Part shown: positions 1 through 9,165 of the stretch, one piece after another
Numbering within the stretch: position 1 is the first letter of the stretch
Layout of the letters: each line of letters begins with the position of its first letter
NCBI GenBank assembly: GCA_023150345.1
Contig: JAKLLB010000008.1
Location: 17,050-81,049, forward strand
Source: Aquabacterium sp.
GTDB taxonomy: Bacteria > Pseudomonadota > Gammaproteobacteria > Burkholderiales > Burkholderiaceae_C
Direction: 5' to 3'
Length of the DNA: 64,000 bases
Made by a program: the position numbers and the translations under genes
Notes under the pieces: generated by a model
Told to the model about the DNA's origin: nothing
The model's database searches: none
Seen by the model: only the letters and a program-made list of their open reading frames with translations

Positions 1-393
1 GGCAGCGTCGTCGACCTGGCGGTCGGCGTCATCATCGGCGGCGCTTTCGGCAAGATCGTCGATTCGGCGGTCAAGGATCTGATCATGCCGGTGGTCAACC
101 TGATTCTGGGCGGCAGCATCGACTTCACCAACAAGTACGTGGTGCTGTCGGGCAACGTGCCCGCGGGCGCCAGCCTGGCCGATGCCCAGAAGGTGGGCAA
201 TGTGTTCGCCTGGGGCAGCTTCGCCACGATTGCACTGAATTTCATCATCCTGGCCTTCGTGATCTTCATCATGATCAAGCAGATCAATCGACTCAAGCGC
301 GAGCAACCCGCGGCGCCGCCCGCGCCGCCGGCGCCTCCGCCGGAGGACGTGATGTTGCTGCGCGAGATCCGCGACGCGCTGGCCAAGCGTTGA
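1..393 (+). CDS. mscL: Large-conductance mechanosensitive channel MscL (5' end missing)
   Basis: Frame 1 is open from the first base of the window, so the start and the first residues of TM1 lie outside. MscL is the homopentameric inner-membrane channel that opens on hypo-osmotic shock. The visible protein begins inside the conserved TM1 segment ([16 protein letters not shown]), continues through the DLIMP element, a periplasmic loop, and TM2 (about window residues 75-92, [16 protein letters not shown]). It ends in a Pro/Ala-rich linker and a C-terminal amphipathic helix ([16 protein letters not shown]), as in full-length family members. About 130 residues are visible of a usual 135-150, so only about 15 are missing. 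Identification is firm; only the start is unseen. Confidence 0.96.
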   Translation, partial: GSVVDLAVGVIIGGAFGKIVDSAVKDLIMPVVNLILGGSIDFTNKYVVLSGNVPAGASLADAQKVGNVFAWGSFATIALNFIILAFVIFIMIKQINRLKREQPAAPPAPPAPPPEDVMLLREIRDALAKR

Positions 394-529
394 TTTCGCA
401 TCACAGGCGCTACCACTTGTATCAAGGCCGGCCCGCAGGCAGGTCGTTTTCGCCGCATACTTCCGGGCGTTGAAGGGCGCCGCCGTGGGCAACCCCGGCG
501 GCGTCTTGTCGTTGTCGTTCCCGGTCCCG

Positions 530-2917
530 ATGAGCCTGACTACGCCAGCCCGACTACCCGCCGCACTGGAAAGCGCCGTTCAGCGCGTGCGCATGGCCGC
601 CCGCACCGCTGCGGAGCGCACCGTCGACAGCCTCGGTCTGGCCGCGCTGTCGTCGAACAACGTCTTCCATCGCGATGGCCTGCTGGGCGCGCAATACGAG
701 CTCAATCGCAAGCTCGCCATCTTCGCCCTCACGTTCAACGAGACGCTGGACCAGCGCGTGGCGCGCGAGGCCGGCATGCTCGAGAGCGGGGGCGCCAGCC
801 CGACCAACTGGGATGCACTGAGCCTGGTCGATGACCGCGAAGTCGAGATCCAGGTCTCGGCCGACCGGTTCGCCCTCGAGATCTCGCATGCCTGCGAGTG
901 GGAAATTCGCGAGCTCGATGCCTACATGGGCACGCTGCTGAATCTGGGCCGCGCCGACCACGAACGCAACCCGCTGCGCGCGGAGGTCGTCGGGCAGGCG
1001 ATGATCCGTGCGGTCGAGGCGGTGGCCGAGCGCCCGGAGACGCGCAAAGTTCTGGGTGCCGAGATTGGCCGCTCGCTGGCCCATGCGATGCGGCAGACCT
1101 ATACCGAGATCGTGGGTGAACTTCGCGCGGCCGGGGTCAAGCCGGTCGGTCTGCAGGTGCGCCAGTCGCCGCACGATGCCAGTCGCCTGGCCAGCGGCCC
1201 CGCCAGCCTGCAAGGTGACCTGGGCGACGGCTCGCCCACGCACGAACTCAGTGGCTCGGGCCGGCTGTCCACGCGGTTCGGGCCGAGCACCGGACACGGT
1301 CGCCTGGCCAGTGGCCCGGGCGCGCTGGGCGGCGGACGGGGCACGCCCATGGGGCAGGTCGACGCCGGCATGATGCACCTGCTGCGCAGGCTGTCGAGCG
1401 CGGCCTCGCCGGCGCTGGATGCCGGTACCAGCGGCCTGGGCGGGCTGACCAGCGGCTGGGGCATGGCCGGCGCCGAGGCCACGGGCTCCGGCGCCGCGAT
1501 GCTGATGGCGCCCAACCTGATCGTCGCGCACCGCGAGGAGTTGCGCCAGGCGGCCACCGGCGCGCTCGATCACATGGTGATCGACGTCATCGGCACGTTG
1601 TTCGACCAGATCCTGTCCGACCCCAAGGTGCCGCCACAGATGGCGCGCCAGATCGCGCGGCTGCAGTTGCCGGTGCTGCGGGCTGCGCTCGGCGATCCCA
1701 CGTTCTTCTCGTCGCGTCGGCACCCGGTCCGGCGCTTCATCAATCGCATCGCCTCGCTGGGCACGGCCGTCGACGATTTCGAAGGCGACGAGGGCCGGGC
1801 GCTGCTGGCGCGGGTGCGCGAGCTGGTGCAACAGGTGGTCGAGGGCGACTTCGAGCAGATCGAGATCTACGAGCGCAAGCTCGGCGAGCTCGAGTTGTTC
1901 ATTGCCGAGCAGGGCAAGGCCGAGGTGCACGCCCGCAATGCGGCCGACGAGGTGCTGGGGCGCAAGGAGGAGCAACTGCGCGTGCAGCAGCGGTTCGCGC
2001 AGCAGCTCGATGGCGCGCTGCAGCCGCTGCCGGTGCCCGAGTTCCTGCGCGACTTCCTGGCCCGCACCTGGAGCCGCGCGATCGCGCAGACCGAGCAGGC
2101 CGAAGGGGCCGAGAGCGCGCAGGCCGCGCGCATGCGCGAGGTCGGACGTGAGCTGGTGATGAGCGTGCAGCCCAAGGGCGTGCCGGCGCAGCGCCAGGCG
2201 TTCCTGAAGAAGCTGCCGCAGTTGATGAAGGACGTCAACGCAGGGCTCGATCGCATCCGTTGCGCCGAGGCCGTCCGCCGCGACTTCTTTGCCAAGCTGC
2301 TCCCGGCGCACGCCGAGTCCCTGAAGGGGCAGGCGATGAGCACGCTGGAGACCAACCTGCTCGCGCGGCAGGTCGACGGCGCGCTGGCCACCCCGCTGCC
2401 CAAGCCCACCGAGCTGCCACCGCCCACGACGGCCGGGCTTCCGGTGCTCACGGAGGTGGTTGCCGCATCCGACTTCACGCCAGCCGAGGCCCAGGCGGTC
2501 GGTCTGGTCGACGAGAGCAGGATCGACTGGAATGGTCAGGTCGACATCGACCTGGGCGGCGAGCCCGAGATCTCCACTGTCGACATCGACATCGCCGGGC
2601 TGCCCACGCCCGAGGCGGTGGAACCCACGAGCGGCAAGTCACTGGCCGACAACGTGCAGATCGGCTTCGCATACCAGATGCACCTGGAAGGCTCCTGGCA
2701 GAAGGTGCGCCTGGCCCATGTGAGCCAGGCGCGCACGTTCTTCGTCTTCACGCATGGCTCCAAGCAACGCAAGACCGTGTCCCTGACCTACCGCATGCTG
2801 TCGCGCATGTGTGAAACCGGCAGGCTGCGGGCCTTCGAGAACGGCTATCTGCTCGAACGCGCCACTGCCCGGGCGCGCCGGCAGCTGGCTCAACTCAAGC
2901 CTGCCGCCGCAGGCTGA
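530..2917 (+). CDS. DUF1631 family protein
   Basis: A cytoplasmic protein of about 795 residues matching the DUF1631 family of beta- and gammaproteobacteria, which has no established biochemical role. It is mostly helical, with a Gly/Ser/Ala-rich low-complexity stretch (about residues 235-330 counted from a start at 470) between a helical N-terminal half and a charged second half. The C-terminal ~85 residues form the conserved end of the family (region around HLEGSWQKVRLAHVS). I chose the ATG at 530. A TTG at 470 in the same frame would add 20 residues; neither has a clear Shine-Dalgarno. The 3' end overlaps the convergent pdxA gene by 28 bp. Confidence 0.8.
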   Translation: MSLTTPARLPAALESAVQRVRMAARTAAERTVDSLGLAALSSNNVFHRDGLLGAQYELNRKLAIFALTFNETLDQRVAREAGMLESGGASPTNWDALSLVDDREVEIQVSADRFALEISHACEWEIRELDAYMGTLLNLGRADHERNPLRAEVVGQAMIRAVEAVAERPETRKVLGAEIGRSLAHAMRQTYTEIVGELRAAGVKPVGLQVRQSPHDASRLASGPASLQGDLGDGSPTHELSGSGRLSTRFGPSTGHGRLASGPGALGGGRGTPMGQVDAGMMHLLRRLSSAASPALDAGTSGLGGLTSGWGMAGAEATGSGAAMLMAPNLIVAHREELRQAATGALDHMVIDVIGTLFDQILSDPKVPPQMARQIARLQLPVLRAALGDPTFFSSRRHPVRRFINRIASLGTAVDDFEGDEGRALLARVRELVQQVVEGDFEQIEIYERKLGELELFIAEQGKAEVHARNAADEVLGRKEEQLRVQQRFAQQLDGALQPLPVPEFLRDFLARTWSRAIAQTEQAEGAESAQAARMREVGRELVMSVQPKGVPAQRQAFLKKLPQLMKDVNAGLDRIRCAEAVRRDFFAKLLPAHAESLKGQAMSTLETNLLARQVDGALATPLPKPTELPPPTTAGLPVLTEVVAASDFTPAEAQAVGLVDESRIDWNGQVDIDLGGEPEISTVDIDIAGLPTPEAVEPTSGKSLADNVQIGFAYQMHLEGSWQKVRLAHVSQARTFFVFTHGSKQRKTVSLTYRMLSRMCETGRLRAFENGYLLERATARARRQLAQLKPAAAG

Positions 2918-3921
2918 GCGGCCCTCGCCCAGGCGATCGCCGCCTTCAGGCTGCGCGCGTCGGCTATTCCTCGCCCGGCGATGTCGAAAGCGGTGCCATG
3001 GTCGGGGCTGGTGCGCACGAACGGCAAGCCGAGCGTGACGTTCACGCCCCGTTCCACGCCGAGGTACTTCACCGGGATGAGCCCATGGTCGTGGGTCATG
3101 GCAACCACCAGGTCGAACTCGCCTGGATGCCCCGGCGCGTGGCGCGCGCGCATGAAGACCGTGTCCGGGGCGTAGGGGCCATGGGCGTCGATGCCCTCGG
3201 CACGGGCCGCCGCGATGGCCGGCCCGATGATGCGCAGTTCCTCGTCGCCGAAAAGCCCGCCCTCGCCCGCATGCGGATTCAATCCGGCGACGCCCACTTT
3301 CGGCGCGGGTCGACCCCAGGCCAACGCGGCCCGGTGTGCAATCCGAATGGTGTCCAGCACCGCATCCTGGGTCACCAGGTCGATCGCCCGTCTCAGCGCC
3401 ACATGGATCGTGACCAGCACGACCCGCAGTTCGTCGTTGGCCAGCATCATGCGCACCGGCGGTCCGCCGGCGATCGCCTGGAGCATCTCCGTGTGGCCCG
3501 GGTAGCACACGCCAGCCGCGGCGAGCGCCTCCTTGTGGATGGGCGCGGTGACAAGCGCCGACACGTGCCCGTCCAGTGCCAGCCGGGCCGCCGCTTCGAT
3601 GCATGCCGCCGCCGCGCGGCCGCAGTCGGCATGCACCTGCCCCGGCGCCCGCTCGATCAGGTGACCGGGCATTCCGGGCGGCTGCCAGACCGCCATCGCT
3701 CCAGGGGGCGCCGTGTCGTCGGGTGTCTCCAGCTGCGCCACCGGCAGCCTCACGCCGAGCATGGCGACGGCGCGCCGCATCACCGGCAGGTCGCCCACGA
3801 CCAGTACCGATGATGGCACCTGCGACGCATCGGCGAGCGCGCGCACGATGATCTCCGGCCCGATCCCGGCAGGGTCACCCATGGTCAGGGCCAGGCGTGC
3901 GGGTGCGGAGGTCGCGGTCAT
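2890..3921 (-). CDS. pdxA: 4-hydroxythreonine-4-phosphate dehydrogenase PdxA
   Basis: PdxA oxidises 4-phosphohydroxy-L-threonine with NAD(P)+ in the DXP-dependent pyridoxal-5'-phosphate pathway, acting as a cytosolic metal-dependent dimer. The 343-residue length is typical. The N-terminus has the family signature TMGDPAGIGPEI. The metal-binding histidine regions are visible around ALVTAPIHKEAL and GHTEMLQ, with further conserved histidines in GLNPHAGEGG and MTHDHGL. PdxJ, which uses the product with DXP, lies in this window at 61047-61856. The gene is followed on its upstream side by the Nif3-like gene on the same strand (20 bp away), which may be cotranscribed. Convergent overlap with the DUF1631 gene is 28 bp. 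Confidence 0.97.
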   Translation of the reverse strand: MTATSAPARLALTMGDPAGIGPEIIVRALADASQVPSSVLVVGDLPVMRRAVAMLGVRLPVAQLETPDDTAPPGAMAVWQPPGMPGHLIERAPGQVHADCGRAAAACIEAAARLALDGHVSALVTAPIHKEALAAAGVCYPGHTEMLQAIAGGPPVRMMLANDELRVVLVTIHVALRRAIDLVTQDAVLDTIRIAHRAALAWGRPAPKVGVAGLNPHAGEGGLFGDEELRIIGPAIAAARAEGIDAHGPYAPDTVFMRARHAPGHPGEFDLVVAMTHDHGLIPVKYLGVERGVNVTLGLPFVRTSPDHGTAFDIAGRGIADARSLKAAIAWARAAQPAAAGLS

Positions 3922-3940
3922 GACGTCGAAGCGGTTGCGT

Positions 3941-4690
3941 TCAGGCCGGGTTATCGATCTCGACGTAGCGGTGGCTCAAGCCAAACTGCTGCGCCAGATG
4001 CTCGCCCAGGGCCGACGCACCATAGCGCTCGGTGGCGTGATGACCGCAGGCCAGGAAAGCCACGCCAGTCTCGCGCGCGATGTGGGCCTGCGGCTCGGAC
4101 AGCTCGCCGGTGATGAACGCGTCGGCACCAGCCGCGATGGCAGCCTCGAAGTAGCCTTGCGCGCCGCCGCTGCACCAGGCCACGCGCCGCAAGGTGCGGC
4201 CATCACCTGGCAACCAGCGTGGCATACCCCCGAACACCTGTGCTGCCTGGCGCGCGAGCTCGCCCGCATCGATGGCCGCGCGGGCCGGACCGATGTATCC
4301 GAGATCTTGTTCCCCGAACCGCCCATCGGCCTGCAGGCCCAGGCGCAGCCCGAGCTGGGCGTTGTTGCCCAACTCGGGGTGCGCGTCCAGCGGCAGGTGA
4401 TAGGCGTACAGGTTGATGTCGTGCGCCAGCAACCGCGCCACCCGCTCGCGCAGCCAGCCGGTCAGGCGACCGTCGTGACCCCGCCAGAACAACCCGTGGT
4501 GCACCAGCACGGCATCGGCGCGTTCGGCGACCGCGGCTTCAATGAGCGCCAGGCTCGCCGTCACACCCGTCACCAGGCGGCGAACCTCGCCGCGGCCCTG
4601 AACCTGCAGGCCGTTCGGCCCATAATCGTGGAAGCGATCCACGGCCAGCAGACCGGCCAGGTGGGATTCGAGTGTGTCGCGCTGGATCAT
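3941..4690 (-). CDS. Nif3-like dinuclear metal centre protein
   Basis: A 249-residue member of the Nif3/YbgI/DUF34 family, toroidal hexamers with a dinuclear metal site; the physiological substrate is not established, although GTP cyclohydrolase I type 2 is a frequent annotation. The metal-site motif VLVHHGLFW is visible near residue 65, and conserved His/Glu residues near the C-terminus (FLACGHHATERYG) complete the site. The start at 4690 (MIQRDTLESHL) is favoured because the nine extra residues of the longer frame are basic and unlike the family. The start is only 35 bp from the divergent protease gene, so the two share a very short control region. Confidence 0.88.
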   Translation of the reverse strand: MIQRDTLESHLAGLLAVDRFHDYGPNGLQVQGRGEVRRLVTGVTASLALIEAAVAERADAVLVHHGLFWRGHDGRLTGWLRERVARLLAHDINLYAYHLPLDAHPELGNNAQLGLRLGLQADGRFGEQDLGYIGPARAAIDAGELARQAAQVFGGMPRWLPGDGRTLRRVAWCSGGAQGYFEAAIAAGADAFITGELSEPQAHIARETGVAFLACGHHATERYGASALGEHLAQQFGLSHRYVEIDNPA

Positions 4691-4725
4691 CCGGCGTTGC
4701 CTCAATCGCGGTTGCAAGCCCGCCC

Positions 4726-5790
4726 ATGCGCAGACTCTGGTTGATTTTCTCGCAGGCCGCCACGGTTGCGCTGGCCGTGCTGTTCGTGGTCAGCACCCTC
4801 AAGCCGCAATGGCTGGGCTCGGGCTCTCCAGGCGGGGGTGCCGACGTGATCGCGGTGCGCACGGCGCCCGCCCTGCCGGCTGCGCCGGCAGCTTCGGCGA
4901 TGGCAGGCAGCAGCGTGTTCACGGGCTACCACACCGCCGCGCGCGCAGCCTCGCCGGCCGTGGTCAGCGTCATGGCCAGCCGGGCCGGGCAGCGCAACCC
5001 GCATGCGCAAGACCCGACCTACCGGTTCTTTTTCGGTGATCGCCCACCCCAGGCACAGGTGGGAGTGGGCTCGGGCGTCATCGTCTCGTCGCAAGGCATC
5101 CTGCTGACCAACAACCACGTGATCGAAGGCGCCAGCGACATCGACGTGCGCCTGAGCGACGGGCGCGAGGCACGCGCCGAGATCGTGGGCACCGATCCCG
5201 AGACCGATCTGGCGGTGCTGCGTGTGCGCCTCGATCACCTGGGTCGCAACGGCCTGGGGCTGTCGACCTTCGAGAACTTCATTCAGACCGACGCCGCGAT
5301 CAACCCCGGCAACTCCGGCGGCGCACTGGTCGATGCCCAAGGCCATCTGGTGGGCATCAACACCGCCATCTTCTCGCGCTCCGGGGGGAGCATGGGCATC
5401 GGTTTCGCGATACCGGTGGATGTGGCGCAACAGGTGATGGAGGGCCTGCTGCGCGACGGGCAGGTACGGCGCGGATGGATCGGCGTCGAGCCGCGCGACC
5501 TGACACCCGAGTTCGTCGAGAACTTCCGGCTGCCAGTGCGCGAGGGCGTATTGATCACCGGCGTGCTGCAAGATGGGCCGGCCAGTCGCGCCGGGCTGAA
5601 GCCCGGCGACGTCGTGGTGTCGATTGCCGGGCAGCCGGTGGCCAACACCGGTCAATTGCTCAACGCCGTGGCTGCGCTCACGCCGGGCAGCGTGGCCACG
5701 TTGGCGGTGCAGCGTGGCGCAGAGGCTTTGACGCTCAAGCTCACCGTCGCCCAGCGCCCGCGCGCGCCGGCAGTGGTGCGTCGGCGCTGA
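4726..5790 (+). CDS. Membrane-anchored HtrA-type serine protease (DegS/AlgW-like)
   Basis: Periplasmic S1C serine endopeptidase of 354 residues. One N-terminal hydrophobic segment (LWLIFSQAATVALAVLFVV) probably anchors it in the inner membrane. The catalytic triad is intact: His in LLTNNHVIEG, Asp in DPETDLAVLRV and Ser in NPGNSGGALV. A single PDZ domain fills the C-terminal ~90 residues. One PDZ plus a membrane anchor is the DegS/AlgW layout, which suggests regulated cleavage of an anti-sigma factor, but no rseA/mucA homologue is in the window, so the target is inferred. The start MRRLWLIF at 4726 is chosen over 4672 because it sits just before the hydrophobic anchor and does not overlap the Nif3-like gene. 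Confidence 0.9.
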   Translation: MRRLWLIFSQAATVALAVLFVVSTLKPQWLGSGSPGGGADVIAVRTAPALPAAPAASAMAGSSVFTGYHTAARAASPAVVSVMASRAGQRNPHAQDPTYRFFFGDRPPQAQVGVGSGVIVSSQGILLTNNHVIEGASDIDVRLSDGREARAEIVGTDPETDLAVLRVRLDHLGRNGLGLSTFENFIQTDAAINPGNSGGALVDAQGHLVGINTAIFSRSGGSMGIGFAIPVDVAQQVMEGLLRDGQVRRGWIGVEPRDLTPEFVENFRLPVREGVLITGVLQDGPASRAGLKPGDVVVSIAGQPVANTGQLLNAVAALTPGSVATLAVQRGAEALTLKLTVAQRPRAPAVVRRR

Positions 5791-5850
5791 CTGCTGTCGC
5801 CACGAACCGGGGCCGATGCCGCAGATCGGCGTCGTGACCGAGGCACCGCT

Positions 5851-6645
5851 CTATCGCGGTTCGGCGCCGTCGGATGCAGCAGCGTCGGGTGCCCGGGTAT
5901 GCTTGACGAAGGCCTGCGCCGAGAGTATGCCGATCTCGTAAAGCAGGCACATCGGAACCGCCAGTGCCAGCTGCGAGATCACATCCGGCGGCGTGACCAC
6001 AGCAGCCACGATGAAGGCTCCGACGATGAAGTAGCCGCGCACGGACCTGAGCTGGGTGACGGTGACCACGCCTATGCGCACCAGTACAACCACGGCCACC
6101 GGGACTTCGAAAGCGATGCCGAAGACCATGAACAGCGTCAGGACGAATCCGAAGTACTGCTCGATGTCCGGCGCAGCGGTGATGCTCGTCGGAGCCACGG
6201 CCTGGATGAACTTCGACATCCCCGGAATGACCAGGAAGTAGCAGAAGGCCACGCCGATCAGGAACAGGATGGTGCTGCTGATGACCAGCGGCAGCACCAG
6301 ACGCTTCTCATGAGAGTAGAGGCCCGGTGCCACGAAGGCCCACACTTGGTAGAGCACCGCTGGCAGGGCCAGCAGGAACGCTGCCATCAAGGTGATCTTC
6401 AGTGGCACCAGAATGGGCGAGATCACGTTGGTCGCGATCAATGTCGCACCCTTGGGCAGGTGAGCGACCATGGGCGCGGCAAGCAGGTCGTACAGACCCG
6501 AAGGGCCGGGCCAGACGCACAGCGCGGCAAAAGCGATGGCCAGCGCGATCAGGGCACGAACCAGGCGGTCGCGCAACTCGATCAGGTGCGAGACGAAGGG
6601 TTGCTCGGTACCCTCGAGCTCGTCACGGGGTTCGCTGGAACTCAT
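5851..6645 (-). CDS. tatC: Sec-independent protein translocase TatC
   Basis: TatC is the twin-arginine signal-peptide receptor of the Tat translocase in the inner membrane. The 264-residue protein shows six hydrophobic segments and the family hallmarks: the N-terminal cytoplasmic element FVSHLIELRDRL with its conserved Glu and Arg, and the first-loop/TM3 region ending in FVAPGLYSHEKR. Its start codon directly follows the tatB stop, so tatA-tatB-tatC form one unit on the reverse strand downstream of hisIE-DUF4870-HIT, an arrangement conserved in Burkholderiales. The C-terminal tail is hydrophilic and Ala/Asp-rich. It converges with the HtrA-type protease gene. Confidence 0.98.
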   Translation of the reverse strand: MSSSEPRDELEGTEQPFVSHLIELRDRLVRALIALAIAFAALCVWPGPSGLYDLLAAPMVAHLPKGATLIATNVISPILVPLKITLMAAFLLALPAVLYQVWAFVAPGLYSHEKRLVLPLVISSTILFLIGVAFCYFLVIPGMSKFIQAVAPTSITAAPDIEQYFGFVLTLFMVFGIAFEVPVAVVVLVRIGVVTVTQLRSVRGYFIVGAFIVAAVVTPPDVISQLALAVPMCLLYEIGILSAQAFVKHTRAPDAAASDGAEPR

Positions 6646-7146
6646 CTACTTCTTCAGGCCCGCTGGGCGAAACCGCGCCACGCGCGCCGCCCCGGACTGC
6701 GCATGCATGCGCACACCCGCGCGCTGCTTGTACCAGCGGGGCACCGCGCTGCGCTTGAGCCGCCACTTCTTGTTGGGGCGCTTGTAGTCGGGAGACGGCG
6801 CTGTCCATTGCGCACTGCCCAGGGCGGAGTCGCCGCCAGCCGTGCCGTCGAGCGCGCCCTTGACCTCCTGGAAACCATCGTTGAAGGCCGTGCTCGCCTC
6901 ATTGAACTCACGGGTCACGCTGGCCTCGACATCGTGTGCCGCTGCCTCGAACTGCTTCTTGACCTTCTGCAGTTCCTCGAGTTCGATCGAACGATTGACC
7001 TCGGCCTTGACATCGGCGACGTAACGCCTCGCCTTGCCCATGAAGTGGCCCACGGTGCGCGCCACGCGGGGCAACTTCTCGGGGCCGATGACGATGAGCG
7101 CCACCGCGCCGATCAGTGCGATCTTGTCGAAGCCGAAGTCGATCAT
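6646..7146 (-). CDS. tatB: Sec-independent protein translocase subunit TatB
   Basis: TatB pairs with TatC to form the twin-arginine signal-peptide receptor. This 166-residue protein starts [21 protein letters not shown], a single N-terminal TM followed by the conserved [13 protein letters not shown] hinge and a long amphipathic/coiled helix (about residues 40-95). The C-terminal tail is basic and Pro/Arg-rich, typical of the longer betaproteobacterial TatB. The gene lies 9 bp after tatA and abuts tatC. Confidence 0.96.
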   Translation of the reverse strand: MIDFGFDKIALIGAVALIVIGPEKLPRVARTVGHFMGKARRYVADVKAEVNRSIELEELQKVKKQFEAAAHDVEASVTREFNEASTAFNDGFQEVKGALDGTAGGDSALGSAQWTAPSPDYKRPNKKWRLKRSAVPRWYKQRAGVRMHAQSGAARVARFRPAGLKK

Positions 7147-7155
7147 CGGGTACCG

Positions 7156-7392
7156 TCAGGACTTGGTCTTGGCCTCGACATCGACGGTGTTGCTGTCGGC
7201 GGACTTCTGGGCCGTGACCTGCTGCGGCGGCGGCGCCGGTGCTTCGGCGGAACTGCCGTCGCGAACCCCGTCCTTGAACCCCTTGACCGCGGCGCCCAGA
7301 TCGCTGCCCACATTCTTGAGCTTCTTGGTGCCGAAGATCAGCACCACCACGACCAGCACGATCAGCCAGTGCCAGATGCTGAAAGAACCCAT
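7156..7392 (-). CDS. tatA: Sec-independent protein translocase subunit TatA
   Basis: TatA oligomerises to let folded proteins cross the inner membrane in the Tat pathway. The 78-residue protein has an N-terminal TM ([14 protein letters not shown]), the conserved [14 protein letters not shown] hinge and amphipathic helix with Phe-Lys (GFKDG), then a polar tail with a PAPPP stretch. The ATG at 7392 is preceded at good spacing by AGGAG (6 bp spacer), which decides this start over the in-frame GTG one codon upstream. First gene of tatABC. Confidence 0.97.
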   Translation of the reverse strand: MGSFSIWHWLIVLVVVVLIFGTKKLKNVGSDLGAAVKGFKDGVRDGSSAEAPAPPPQQVTAQKSADSNTVDVEAKTKS

Positions 7393-7480
7393 CACACGCT
7401 CCTGAAGACGAATCCCTCGATTCTAGGGGCGCAGTGATGACCAGCCGCGACGCCGGACGTTGGCCGGCCGGCGCGGAAGG

Positions 7481-7828
7481 TCAGCCCTTCTTCCAGGGTC
7501 GCGGGCCACCGAACACATGCAGGTGCAGGTGCATCACCTCCTGCCCACCATCGGCGCCGGTGTTGATGACGTGGCGGTAGCCGTTGCCGACGCCCAGCTC
7601 GCGCATCAGCCGCGGCGACAGGGCCAGCATTCGGCCCAGCAGCGCCTGATCGTCCATGGTGACGTCGGCCATGCTGGTGATGTGCCGCTTGGGCACGATG
7701 AGTATGTGAACAGGCGCCCAGGGGTTGATGTCGTGAAAGGCCAGCAGGTCGTCGTCTTCGTAGACCTTCCTCGACGGAATCTGGCCGGCGACGATCTTGC
7801 AGAAGATGCAGTGGGGGTCGTGGTTCAC
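7481..7828 (-). CDS. HIT family nucleotide-binding hydrolase (HinT-like)
   Basis: A cytosolic histidine-triad protein of 115 residues; HinT enzymes hydrolyse AMP-lysine-type phosphoramidates and related nucleotide conjugates. The N-terminal CIFCKIVAGQIPS motif and the catalytic triad HLHLHV near the C-terminus are intact. The start is a GTG at 7828 giving (M)NHDPHCIFCK; there is no closer ATG, and the frame upstream does not resemble the family. It sits between the DUF4870 gene (74 bp) and tatA (88 bp) in the conserved his-tat run. Its role in that run is unknown; co-occurrence is positional. Confidence 0.95.
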   Translation of the reverse strand: MNHDPHCIFCKIVAGQIPSRKVYEDDDLLAFHDINPWAPVHILIVPKRHITSMADVTMDDQALLGRMLALSPRLMRELGVGNGYRHVINTGADGGQEVMHLHLHVFGGPRPWKKG

Positions 7829-7902
7829 GATGTTCGAACGCCGATCGGCGCCTGTGGACGAAGTGACGGAAACGTGCCGGACGTGATGCGTGGCGCGGCG
7901 CC

Positions 7903-8265
7903 TCAGGCAGGCAAGACCGGTTTGCCCTCGTTGAGCTTCAGCCAACCCTTGACGACCCGGTAGATCGTCCAGATGTACGCGGCGGCAAGGACGAAGAATC
8001 CGACCAACAGGAAGATCGTGGCCATGCCCACGACTCCCCACAGCAGGCCCCACCAGAAGGTGCGGATCTGCCAGTCGAAGTGATTCTGGTAAAGCGTTCC
8101 GCGCACGTCGTCGCGCTTGATGTAATTGATGACAATGCCCACCAGTGCGGTGACGCCGTACAGGAAACTCAACGCCTGCAGGCCGTAGATCACCATCGTG
8201 ATGTTCTTCAGGCCGGCCATTTCTTCGGCGCTGCGACTGGCCGGCACCGGGGTGATGTCGTTCAT
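7903..8265 (-). CDS. DUF4870 family small membrane protein
   Basis: A 120-residue inner-membrane protein of the DUF4870 (Tic20-like) family, function unknown. Three hydrophobic segments are visible (about residues 27-47, 72-92 and 90-108) around a polar [22 protein letters not shown] loop. The [11 protein letters not shown] element is the most characteristic part. The start at 8265 overlaps the hisIE stop by 4 bp (ATGA), so translation is coupled to histidine biosynthesis. The position between hisE and HIT is conserved across Burkholderiales. Confidence 0.88.
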   Translation of the reverse strand: MNDITPVPASRSAEEMAGLKNITMVIYGLQALSFLYGVTALVGIVINYIKRDDVRGTLYQNHFDWQIRTFWWGLLWGVVGMATIFLLVGFFVLAAAYIWTIYRVVKGWLKLNEGKPVLPA

Positions 8266-9083
8266 GTTCGATCCTTCTCTCGCTTCAGGACGCGGCGCAA
8301 CGCAAATTCCTCCAGACCCGACAGCCCTTCTCGCCGTGCCAGTTCCGCCAGCACATCGGCCGGGCGCAGCCCAAAGGCCGCCAGCGCGATCATCGAGTGA
8401 AACCACAGGTCTGCCACTTCGTAAACGATCTTCTGCGGCTCGCCGTCCTTGGCTGCCATCACCGTCTCGGTGGCTTCCTCACCCACCTTTTTCAAGATGG
8501 CGTCGGTGCCCTTGGCGAACAGCCGTGCCACGTAGCTCGATTCGGGGTCACCGCCCGCCTGCGGCCGGCGCGACTCGATGACCTCGGCCAGGCGCGCCAG
8601 CAAGTCCTGCGAGGCCACCGAGCCAGGTGCGGCGATGCTGGCTGCGGCTGCAGCGGGCGCAGGTGAAACCGATGCATGTTCGGCGCCAGCCTGCGCGCGG
8701 TAGATGGTGGCGGGATCCTGCAACACAGGCTCGACCTCGGTCCAGCGGCCATCATGCAAACGGCGGTAGAAGCAGCTGTGGCGCCCGGTGTGACAGGCGA
8801 TGCCGGGGTCGTGCCCCAATTGGGTGACGGTGAGCAACAGCACGTCACCGTCGCAATCGAGCCGGATGTCGTGCACCTGCTGGAAGTGGCCGGACTCCTC
8901 GCCCTTGTGCCAGAGGCGTTGCCGCGAGCGGCTCCAGTAGACGGCCTGACCGCGCTCGACCGTCAGCGCGAGAGCCTGCCGGTCCATGTAGGCAAACATC
9001 AGGATGTCGCCGCTGCGCGACTCCTGCACGATGACCGGCACGAGCCCGTCGCGGTCCCACTGGATGGTGTCCTGCCACTGCAT
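8262..9083 (-). CDS. hisIE: Fused phosphoribosyl-AMP cyclohydrolase / phosphoribosyl-ATP pyrophosphatase HisIE
   Basis: Catalyses steps 2 and 3 of histidine biosynthesis in the cytosol. Residues 1-125 are the PRA-CH (HisI) domain with the zinc cysteines in CDCDGD-like and [15 protein letters not shown] segments. Residues ~160-273 are the PRA-PH (HisE) domain with the acidic NTP-pyrophosphatase pattern [15 protein letters not shown] and DLWFH. The two are joined by an Ala/Pro-rich linker (~131-158). In most betaproteobacteria I know these are separate neighbouring genes, so the in-frame fusion is notable. The usual upstream neighbour hisF is absent; a sensor kinase gene ends 82 bp upstream instead. 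Start [10 protein letters not shown] at 9083 is chosen because the longer N-terminus is repetitive and unlike HisI. Confidence 0.94.
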   Translation of the reverse strand: MQWQDTIQWDRDGLVPVIVQESRSGDILMFAYMDRQALALTVERGQAVYWSRSRQRLWHKGEESGHFQQVHDIRLDCDGDVLLLTVTQLGHDPGIACHTGRHSCFYRRLHDGRWTEVEPVLQDPATIYRAQAGAEHASVSPAPAAAAASIAAPGSVASQDLLARLAEVIESRRPQAGGDPESSYVARLFAKGTDAILKKVGEEATETVMAAKDGEPQKIVYEVADLWFHSMIALAAFGLRPADVLAELARREGLSGLEEFALRRVLKREKDRT

Positions 9084-9165
9084 GCCGGCAAGTGTACCGA
9101 CCGGTTCGTCGGCGCGGCAGTCGGTGCGGCAGTCGGTGCGGCTGGCCGTGCCCAGTCGAGGCCGC

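Noticed and set aside
554-2311. Long antisense open frame (585 aa) opposite the DUF1631 gene
   Set aside because: It is a low-information Ala/Arg/Leu/His-rich shadow of a real gene in GC-rich DNA.
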